Assembly (NCBI GenBank): GCA_002771585.1
Contig: PCTT01000032.1
Span: 1,018 to 31,968, forward strand
Direction of reading: 5' to 3'
Source: Candidatus Campbellbacteria bacterium CG22_combo_CG10-13_8_21_14_all_36_13
GTDB lineage: Bacteria; Patescibacteriota; Minisyncoccia; Phycocordibacterales; PCTT01
DNA length: 30,951 bases
Part shown: positions 22,336 to 27,976 of the stretch, one piece after another
Position numbering within the stretch: position 1 is the stretch's first letter
How the letters are laid out: every line of letters begins with the position of its first letter
Position numbers and translations under genes: made by a program
The notes under the pieces: generated by a model
Told to the model about the DNA's origin: nothing
The model's input: the letters and a program-made list of their open reading frames with translations, nothing else
Databases searched by the model: none

Positions 22336-22420
22336 AGTTTACCTCCATGCTGTCTTGTTTGATATGTATAGAACTATCTTCTCTAACTTTAAAATACTCT
22401 TTTTTTATGTCGTAAGCAAG

Positions 22421-22453
22421 AAACCCGTGTCTGATAAAATCAGACACGGGTTT
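22421..22453. terminator. 15-bp perfect hairpin after the 96-aa gene
   Basis: AAACCCGTGTCTGAT and its exact complement enclose the three-base loop AAA. On the minus strand it begins 18 bases past the stop of the 96-residue gene and is followed by TTTCTTGC. It separates that gene from the TonB-like gene. Confidence 0.65.
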
Positions 22454-22470
22454 ATGAGAGAAACAAGCTC

Positions 22471-22761
22471 TTAGATCATTTGCCTAGATAATCTATGAAG
22501 ATTTATTTGAACGGAATCTTTTGGAGACAAGAAACAATTTTGAGTTTGGTTGGTTTTTGGTTCCAAAAATAATCGGAGTTTTTCTTCTGTAATTTCTCCG
22601 CTAGATATTGCATAAAAAAAATCATCTAGCGTTTCTGGAGAAGGTGAGTTTTCTTTCCAACCTTCTCTCATTGATATCAAATTCGCAAAAACTCTTGAGT
22701 ATTGGGCTCGAAGTCTCGGCGTCATTTTTTTGTCTGTTTTACACCTTGGGTCCTGTGACAC
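22471..22761 (-). CDS. Hypothetical 96-residue soluble protein
   Basis: Not recognised. It is polar, without membrane segments, and predicted mostly helical: MTPRLRAQYSRVFANLISMREGW near the N-terminus, then a Pro/Ser linker, ETLDDFFYAISSGEITEEKLRLFLE in the middle and a Gln/Asn-rich end. The start is uncertain: a GTG at 22761 gives 96 residues, an ATG at 22725 gives 84. A stem-loop (TACTTTTT-TAG-AAAAAGTA, 22767-22785) lies just ahead of the GTG. A terminator-like hairpin follows the gene, which supports it being an expressed unit. Confidence 0.5.
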   Translation of the reverse strand: MSQDPRCKTDKKMTPRLRAQYSRVFANLISMREGWKENSPSPETLDDFFYAISSGEITEEKLRLFLEPKTNQTQNCFLSPKDSVQINLHRLSRQMI

Positions 22762-22865
22762 TCTAATACTTTTTTAGAAAAAGTAAAATAAATCAAAATA
22801 AAACCTTATTTTAAGAGATATTTTTTAGTTTTCCACAATTAAGTTTTTTTTAAATTGAAAATCTA

Positions 22866-22894
22866 TTGACAGTTTTTCTCATATAGTATAAGAT
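22866..22894 (+). promoter_or_regulatory. Strong sigma-70-type promoter
   Basis: A perfect TTGACA (22866-22871) is followed after 17 bases by TAAGAT (22889-22894), or after 15 by TATAAG. It is one of only two clear -35 elements in the window, and no start codon of a recognisable gene lies nearby. Confidence 0.7.
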
Positions 22895-22977
22895 GATTGA
22901 AGTATTCGTCAGACCTTTTCTTTCGGGATTTGGAATGGCGGGTACTATGAAAAGCGTCGCCTTCGGGTGGCGTTTTT
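22895..22977 (+). ncRNA. Candidate small RNA (about 75-80 nt)
   Basis: Transcription from the promoter at 22866 should start near 22900 and stop at the terminator ending at 22977. The transcript has CTTTTC (22915-22920) able to pair with GAAAAG (22949-22954), an unpaired GGGATTTGGAATGGCGGG-type middle, and the tetraloop terminator. No known RNA family is recognised. Alternatives are an attenuated leader of the FKBP gene, which starts 105 bases after the terminator, or a regulatory RNA acting in trans. Confidence 0.55.
22950..22977 (+). terminator. Tetraloop terminator of the candidate small RNA
   Basis: A 12-bp stem with three G-T pairs closes a TTCG tetraloop (22962-22965), and the right arm ends in five T residues. 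Confidence 0.8.
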
Positions 22978-23081
22978 CATTTCTAGTGATATTTTATGCA
23001 CACCATCATACTTTCTTATTCTTTTTTAAATCTGTACAATTAAAATAGATAGGAATTTATTGTCTAATAATAATTTTTAAT

Positions 23082-23615
23082 ATGAGTGAAAAAAATCTAC
23101 AAGAAAATATTGCCATTGTTATAACACTTGCTGTTATTGTGGTTTTCTTTTCAATGTCTGGCTTGATATCTTTTGATAAAAATTCTGGAATCAATTTGGC
23201 GTCCAGTATGTCTGGTACACAAGAAAATAATGTTGTTGGGGAAGAGGTTTCTCTTTTTGATGGTGGTGTTGTGTATGTAGACTCCGTTATTGGCGAGGGT
23301 GAAGAGGTTGTTTCTGGGTCTTTGGTGACGATAGAATATTTAGGTAAGTTTGATGATGGAACAGTATTTGATAGTTCTTATGAGAATGATTTACCAATAA
23401 AATTTATACCAGGTATAGGAATGGTTATTCCAGGATTTGATGCTGGTGTAATGGGTATGCGTGTGGGTGGAAAGAGAACAATAAGAATAATGCCAGAATA
23501 TGGATATGGTGAAGATGGTATTGGTCCGATCCCAGGAAACGCAATTCTAATATTTGATGTTGAGGTTGTTGGAATTGAATATCCAAAAGTAGGGGAAGAG
23601 TCTGAAAGTCTATAA
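23082..23615 (+). CDS. Membrane-anchored FKBP-type peptidyl-prolyl isomerase
   Basis: Catalyses proline cis-trans isomerisation, probably on exported proteins. The 177 residues start with a short polar tail and one hydrophobic helix (about 8-30), then a linker, then an FKBP domain (about 62-168): VTIEYLGKFDDGTVFDSSYE, FIPGIGMVIPGFDAGVMGMRVGGKRTIRIMPEYGYG, and IPGNAILIFDVEVVGIE. The aromatic ligand-site residues (Tyr, Phe, Asp, Ile, Tyr) are largely kept. AT-rich DNA with AATAAT precedes the ATG at 23082. A possible leader RNA lies upstream. tgt follows after 85 bases. Confidence 0.92.
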   Translation: MSEKNLQENIAIVITLAVIVVFFSMSGLISFDKNSGINLASSMSGTQENNVVGEEVSLFDGGVVYVDSVIGEGEEVVSGSLVTIEYLGKFDDGTVFDSSYENDLPIKFIPGIGMVIPGFDAGVMGMRVGGKRTIRIMPEYGYGEDGIGPIPGNAILIFDVEVVGIEYPKVGEESESL

Positions 23616-23700
23616 AGTCGAAAGTCCATAAAGTCTGAAATAATTACTCAGAAGACGATTTTCCGGGTAGTTTTTCTTTGTAGCAATTATAAATTCTGAT

Positions 23701-24915
23701 ATGCTGGTTTACATGTCGGCGATTGATTTTAAAATACAACACAAAATAGAGGGCAAGCTCGGACGAGCTGGGACTATTACTACAGCACACGGAGAGATTC
23801 AGACTCCCGCTTTTATTCCTGTGGGCACAAAGGCCACGATTAAAGCGCTTTTACCAGAGACGGTAGTAAGTCTCGGCGCACAAGCAGAACTTTCTAATAC
23901 GTATCACCTTTACCTTCAACCCGGGGATGAGCTTGTTCGTGATGCAGGTGGGCTTCATAAGTTTATGAATTGGGACAAACCAATTTTTACAGACTCGGGT
24001 GGATTCCAAGCTTTTTCTTTAGGATCCGCGCTTGTGCAAAAAGTAAGCAAGTTCCAAATTGGAGGCGAAGAGAATTATAGGAAAAGTGATGATGAAAAAG
24101 CCCCCAAGAAAGCAACTGTCTCAGAAGAGGGGGTTATATTCTTCTCACATATAGACGGAAGTAAACATTTGCTTAGTCCAGAAAAATCAATAGAGATACA
24201 GCATAACTTAGGAGGGGATATTATATTTGCGTTTGATGAATGTACTTCACCAAATGACTCAGTAGAATATTTGAGAGAAGCAATGGGGCGTACACACAGG
24301 TGGGCAGAAAGAAGTCTGACTGCACACCAGTCATACAATAATGTAGAGGTTGGGCTCTTTGGAATTGTTCAAGGTGGAAATGATTTTGATATGAGAAAGG
24401 AAAGTGCAGAATATATTGGAGGACTTGGTTTTGATGGTTTTGGTATTGGTGGATCTTTTACTAAAGAGGATTTAAACAAAGCGCTTTTTGTCGTAAATGA
24501 AATTTTACCAGAAGACAAGCCAAGGCATCTCTTGGGTATTGGAAGCGAACCAGTAGATTTTTTTATAGGTGTTGAAAACGGGTGCGACACTTTTGACTGT
24601 GTTGCGCCAACACGAGAGGCACGAAACGGAACAATATATACTTTAGATGGGAAGATTAGCATAACCAATTCAAAGTATATTAATGATCTCACGCCACTTA
24701 GTGAATGGTGCGATTTTTTTGCAGGCATTACTTATACACGGGCTTATCTTTCTCACCTATTTCGCTCAAAAGAAATTTTGGCTTCTACTCTTGCGACAAT
24801 AATAAATCTTCGGTTTGTTATAAAATTAGTTGATGATATAAGGGGGTCAATATTAGAAGATAGGTTTGAGGAGTTTAAGGGGGAGTTTTTAGCCCGTTAT
24901 TATGGGAAAATTTAA
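23701..24915 (+). CDS. tgt: tRNA-guanine transglycosylase with degenerate zinc site
   Basis: Exchanges guanine 34 of certain tRNAs for the queuosine precursor. Up to 404 residues from 23701; a second start at 23713 gives 400. Both catalytic aspartates are present: Asp98 in FTDSGGFQ and Asp299 in TFDCVAPTREARNG; GIVQGGND and GLGFDGFGIGG form the base pocket. A roughly 20-residue insertion (about 110-135) follows the first catalytic Asp. Of the four zinc ligands only Cys337 remains: positions matching E. coli Cys304, Cys307 and His333 are Phe339, Gly342 and Ile368. No queC/D/E/F or queA is visible. A TATAAA lies seven bases before the first ATG. It overlaps uvrB by 14 bases. Confidence 0.94.
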   Translation: MLVYMSAIDFKIQHKIEGKLGRAGTITTAHGEIQTPAFIPVGTKATIKALLPETVVSLGAQAELSNTYHLYLQPGDELVRDAGGLHKFMNWDKPIFTDSGGFQAFSLGSALVQKVSKFQIGGEENYRKSDDEKAPKKATVSEEGVIFFSHIDGSKHLLSPEKSIEIQHNLGGDIIFAFDECTSPNDSVEYLREAMGRTHRWAERSLTAHQSYNNVEVGLFGIVQGGNDFDMRKESAEYIGGLGFDGFGIGGSFTKEDLNKALFVVNEILPEDKPRHLLGIGSEPVDFFIGVENGCDTFDCVAPTREARNGTIYTLDGKISITNSKYINDLTPLSEWCDFFAGITYTRAYLSHLFRSKEILASTLATIINLRFVIKLVDDIRGSILEDRFEEFKGEFLARYYGKI

Positions 24916-26923
24916 ACTACAATCAGAATTTCAACCGGCCGGTGATCAGCCGAAGGCGATTGCTGGGCTCATGAAAAGCATTGAATCTGGTAATAGACAC
25001 CAGACGCTTTTGGGTGTTACTGGATCCGGCAAAACTTTTTCAGTCGCTAATATTATAGAAAAGCTAAATATACCAACTCTTGTAATCGCACACAACAAGA
25101 CATTAGCAGCACAACTTGCAGAAGAGTATAGAGAATTTTTTCCAAAAAATGCAGTGCATTATTTTGTATCCTATTATGACTACTATCAGCCAGAGGCGTA
25201 TATGCCGATTACGGATACATACATAGAAAAAGAAGCACAGATAAACAAAGAAATTGAACGGCTTCGTCACGCTTCCACGCAAGCACTTCTTACACGAAGT
25301 GATGTGATAATTGTTGCTTCAGTCTCGTGTATCTATGGTTTGGGTTCTCCAGAAGAATATGAAAAAGTGAATATGAAGATTGAGAAGGCGCAAAAAATCT
25401 CGCGCGGAGATTTTTTGCGCAAACTCATCGCCATATATTTTGAGCGCACAAATTCTGATTTGGAGCCAGGAAAGTTTCGCTCTATTGGCAATGTAGTAGA
25501 GATAATGCCCGTAAACGAAAAGATTGTTTATCGTATAGACATAGATGGTGATAGTGTTTCCAAAATACAAAAAATTGATGGTGTGACACAGGCAGTGATT
25601 GATGAGATTGATTCTTTCTTTCTTTTTCCAGCAAAACATTTCGTTACACCAGAAGCGGACAGACAAAGGGCGATTGAGGATATTTCTCTTGAACTTGAGA
25701 TTCGGCTCAAAGAGCTTGAGGATTCCGGCAAAATTCTTGAAAGAGAAAGACTGAAAAGACGCACTCAATATGACCTAGCTCTAATTCGCGAGATTGGATA
25801 TTGCAATGGTATAGAAAATTATTCCAGGCATTTTTCTGGCAAGAATATTGGCGATCCTCCAGACACACTGCTTTCATATTTTCCACACAAGAAGGATGGT
25901 ACTCCAGACTTTCTTACCGTGATTGATGAATCTCACGTAACTGTTCCTCAATTACGAGGTATGTTTGCCGGTGATGCTTCAAGAAAAGACACATTAGTAG
26001 AATACGGTTTTCGTTTGCCGTCAGCAAAAGATAATAGACCACTAAAATTTGATGAATTTAATGAACGTGTTGGTCAGATTTTATATACTTCTGCGACCCC
26101 AAGTGATTATGAATTACAGGCAAGTGGAAGTGATGGAATAGTGGAGCAAGTGATAAGACCGACTGGGCTTATTGATCCAGAGATTGTAATAAAGACTATT
26201 CAAGAAGACGCGAGTGGGAAAAGCCAGGTTTATGATTTTATGGATGAAACACTTCTGACTGTAAAAAATGGTGGAAGGGTGATTGCTACGACACTGACGA
26301 AAAGAATGGCGGAAGATTTGTCTGACTTCTTAAAAGAAAAAGGCATAAAAGCAGAATATCTACATTCAGAAATTACAACAATAGACAGGATAGAAATTAT
26401 CACGAATTTTAGAAAAGGAGAGTTTGATGTGCTAGTGGGTGTAAACCTTTTGCGAGAAGGGCTTGATATGCCAGAGGTGGAGCTCATTGGAATACTTGAT
26501 GCTGACAAGGAAGGTTTTTTGCGAAGTGAGACATCCTTAATACAGACTATTGGAAGAGCTGCGCGAAATATTAATGGTAGGGTGATTTTATATGCTGATA
26601 GAATGACCAGCTCAATGGAGCGAGCTATAAATGAGACAAATAGGAGGAGGAAAATTCAGATTGAATATAACGAAAAGCACAGGATTACTCCACAGAGTAT
26701 TAAAAAACATATTAAGGATATAAGAGATCAGATGTTTTCAGATCATGAGAAAACCGTAAATACAATAATAGGTATTGATATAGAAAATTTCAAAAAGAAT
26801 CCAAAGAAATTTATTAAATCAAAAGAAAAGCAAATGTCTGATGTAGTAAAGATTTTGGACTTTGAGACAGCGGCACTTATAAGAGATGAGATAATAGAAC
26901 TCCAAAAAATGTTGGAGGAATAA
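24902..26923 (+). CDS. uvrB: UvrABC excinuclease subunit B
   Basis: The damage-verification helicase of nucleotide excision repair. The 673 residues are full length: Walker A GVTGSGKT (38-45), the beta-hairpin region YYDYYQPEAYMP (about 91-102) that probes DNA strands, helicase Walker B box DESH (VIDESHVTVPQ), LYTSATPSDYE, the helicase motif QTIGRAARN, and a C-terminal UVR domain (about 633-670) for contact with UvrA or UvrC. It begins inside the last codons of tgt. The coding sequence contains a perfect 14-bp hairpin at 25388-25420. A long inverted-repeat element begins directly at its stop codon. uvrA is 1 kb downstream, separated by tiny genes. Confidence 0.98.
   Translation: MGKFKLQSEFQPAGDQPKAIAGLMKSIESGNRHQTLLGVTGSGKTFSVANIIEKLNIPTLVIAHNKTLAAQLAEEYREFFPKNAVHYFVSYYDYYQPEAYMPITDTYIEKEAQINKEIERLRHASTQALLTRSDVIIVASVSCIYGLGSPEEYEKVNMKIEKAQKISRGDFLRKLIAIYFERTNSDLEPGKFRSIGNVVEIMPVNEKIVYRIDIDGDSVSKIQKIDGVTQAVIDEIDSFFLFPAKHFVTPEADRQRAIEDISLELEIRLKELEDSGKILERERLKRRTQYDLALIREIGYCNGIENYSRHFSGKNIGDPPDTLLSYFPHKKDGTPDFLTVIDESHVTVPQLRGMFAGDASRKDTLVEYGFRLPSAKDNRPLKFDEFNERVGQILYTSATPSDYELQASGSDGIVEQVIRPTGLIDPEIVIKTIQEDASGKSQVYDFMDETLLTVKNGGRVIATTLTKRMAEDLSDFLKEKGIKAEYLHSEITTIDRIEIITNFRKGEFDVLVGVNLLREGLDMPEVELIGILDADKEGFLRSETSLIQTIGRAARNINGRVILYADRMTSSMERAINETNRRRKIQIEYNEKHRITPQSIKKHIKDIRDQMFSDHEKTVNTIIGIDIENFKKNPKKFIKSKEKQMSDVVKILDFETAALIRDEIIELQKMLEE
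25388..25420. repeat. Perfect 14-bp hairpin within uvrB coding sequence
   Basis: GCGCAAAAAATCTC and GAGATTTTTTGCGC enclose GCGCG. By comparison with E. coli UvrB the local protein length is unchanged, so it is not an insertion; codon choice happens to create, or is selected for, the palindrome. Confidence 0.75.
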
Positions 26924-27061
26924 ACCCGCACACTAAATTTGTCACTGTGATTTTATTGCATCACAATGAATACGTTGAAATTTTATATATCAAATAGAAA
27001 CTAAAAAATACTTATTATTCCGAGAAATCACAGGCAATAGTGGCAAATTTAGTGTGCGGGT
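26924..27061. repeat. 138-bp element with 18-bp perfect terminal inverted repeats
   Basis: The left arm ACCCGCACACTAAATTTG (26924-26941) is exactly complementary to 27044-27061. The first inner bases also pair in part (TCACTGTGAT region with ATCACAGGCAATAGTG). Sequence TAAA flanks the CCCGC...GCGGG core on both sides, compatible with a 4-bp target duplication. It starts at the uvrB stop codon, carries no ORF and is AT-rich inside. It looks like a miniature inverted-repeat element; it may also serve as the 3' end of the uvrB transcript. Confidence 0.75.
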
Positions 27062-27069
27062 AAAGAAAA

Positions 27070-27095
27070 AAGGCGGAGTCTGGTGACTCCGCCTT
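27070..27095 (-). terminator. Intrinsic terminator of the tiny-membrane-protein operon
   Basis: AAGGCGGAGTC and GACTCCGCCTT form a perfect 11-bp stem with a TGGT/ACCA loop; on the minus strand it is followed by TTTTT. It lies 16 bases after the stop codon of the last tiny gene. Confidence 0.88.
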
Positions 27096-27110
27096 ACATC
27101 TCTTCCGTGA

Positions 27111-27242
27111 CTAGACAGCGTCTGGCCACTCATGATGTTTGTTTGTATGACGCCCCCAGCCATAGAGACCAAGGAATCCAGCCAGTAGTCCCAAAAGACC
27201 ACCAGCAAAAACTTTTGTAAAAAGATTCATAAGCATACTCAT
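27111..27242 (-). CDS. Tiny membrane protein 3 (39-43 residues)
   Basis: Starting at one of three in-frame ATGs (27242, 27236 or 27230), it has a single Gly/Leu-rich hydrophobic helix (KVFAGGLLGLLAGFLGLYGW) and a polar His-rich tail ending WPDAV. The frame stays open further upstream, but that part is antisense-like and not helical in design. The codons are GC-richer than those of the neighbours, and a classic terminator follows, which together support expression. No function is recognised; single-helix proteins of this size often modulate larger membrane complexes or act as toxins. Confidence 0.6.
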   Translation of the reverse strand: MSMLMNLFTKVFAGGLLGLLAGFLGLYGWGRHTNKHHEWPDAV

Positions 27243-27285
27243 TGGGTGTTTTTCTGAATATATTGTAGTACGGATTTTTGATATA

Positions 27286-27426
27286 TTAAAAATCTGTACC
27301 AAAATGTGAGGACCCTTTTGGCTTCTTCTTTGTAATAAAAAGCCAATCAATCAAGAGCAAAAAAGAACAAGCGATAAAATAGAATAAAAGAAAAACAGAG
27401 GTTCGTATTGGGTATTTATTTTTCAT
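27286..27426 (-). CDS. Tiny membrane protein 2 (46 residues)
   Basis: ATG at 27426 overlaps the stop codon of the preceding 33-residue gene as ATGA, the arrangement of translational coupling. The protein has a basic start (MKNKYPIR), one strong helix (about 9-31, FLLFYFIACSFLLLIDWLF) and a Lys/Pro-rich polar tail. Positive charge on both sides leaves topology open. Its stop codon lies in a 12-bp hairpin (27268-27299) that separates it from the third gene. No family is recognised. Confidence 0.6.
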   Translation of the reverse strand: MKNKYPIRTSVFLLFYFIACSFLLLIDWLFITKKKPKGSSHFGTDF

Positions 27427-27524
27427 CTTATTGCCAACTGTCTTAGGTTTACAAAGAAAACGATTATTGATATTAGGCTAAGTAATAGCCCCAATAGCAC
27501 ACCCAAAATAGCTTCTATTAACAT
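27423..27524 (-). CDS. Tiny membrane protein 1 (33 residues)
   Basis: It begins with MLIEAILGVLLGLLLSLISI and ends VNLRQLAIR: one long hydrophobic helix with a basic tail, without recognisable motif. GAGGTG (27529-27534) lies four bases before the ATG, a real Shine-Dalgarno in a window where most genes have none. A promoter with good -35 and -10 elements lies about 40 bases further upstream. It overlaps gene 2 by four bases and ends in TGA. Confidence 0.62.
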   Translation of the reverse strand: MLIEAILGVLLGLLLSLISIIVFFVNLRQLAIR

Positions 27525-27566
27525 GTCGCACCTCAATATTTTTTGTTATTATTGACTCTGTCTTGC

Positions 27567-27595
27567 ACTATAGTACTATTCCTGTTTCAGTTCAA
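27567..27595 (-). promoter_or_regulatory. Promoter of the tiny-membrane-protein operon
   Basis: On the minus strand TTGAAC (27590-27595) and TATAGT (27567-27572) are spaced by exactly 17 bases. The start would fall near 27560, giving a 35-base leader with a Shine-Dalgarno. The last base of the element lies 15 bases from the start of the divergent zinc-ribbon gene. Confidence 0.7.
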
Positions 27596-27609
27596 GATAG
27601 TATATACCC

Positions 27610-27819
27610 ATGCCACCAAGCATGGGGTTTAGATGTAAAAAGAGAATGGAGGACGAAGAAAACACAGATGAAAAAAGAGGCGAGCTATATGTAGAGAAGT
27701 TAAATCACTTCAGGTGTTATTTTTGTAAAAAATGGTGGTCTATAGGTGATGCACCAAAAAGACGTGGTTGGTATTGTCCGTGGTGTGGAAAGTATCAAGA
27801 ATTCAGAATTATGAAGTAA
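27610..27819 (+). CDS. Small zinc-ribbon protein
   Basis: The 69-residue frame contains one four-cysteine ribbon: CYFC, a 15-residue spacer with WWSIGDAPKRRGWY, then CPWCG. The surrounding aromatic residues (HFRCYFCKKWW, GWYCPWCGKYQEF) give a compact rubredoxin-like knuckle. The highly charged first 30 residues may not be translated: an ATG at 27646 would give 57 residues. I recall similar HFRCxFCKKWWSIGDAP proteins from Parcubacteria, function unknown. It is divergent from the tiny-protein operon, with TATATA just before the ATG. Confidence 0.7.
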   Translation: MPPSMGFRCKKRMEDEENTDEKRGELYVEKLNHFRCYFCKKWWSIGDAPKRRGWYCPWCGKYQEFRIMK

Positions 27820-27976
27820 GAATTATGAATTATGAATACGTTTTTTGTTATATTTGAAAATTTTTAAAATTAAAACATTGAAAATTGATTCAAAATTCGA
27901 AATTCGAAATTCATAATTAATCTGCCGGTAGGCAAGCTAAATACTAAATCATAACCATTAAATCCTAACAACAAAC
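27820..27976. other. Low-complexity AT-rich gap before uvrA
   Basis: No gene is visible. It contains short repeats (AATTATGA twice, AAATTCG in tandem) and an 11-bp inverted repeat, AATTATGAATT near 27827 with AATTCATAATT near 27908. A small hairpin, TGCC-GGTA-GGCA, is near 27922. No convincing promoter is seen ahead of the uvrA ATG. Confidence 0.5.

Noticed and set aside
22893..23048. A 51-codon plus-strand ORF starting directly after the strong promoter
   Set aside because: Its second half is a chance-like run of Phe/Leu/His residues that reads through the terminator hairpin, and it has no Shine-Dalgarno. A small RNA explains the promoter-terminator pair better.
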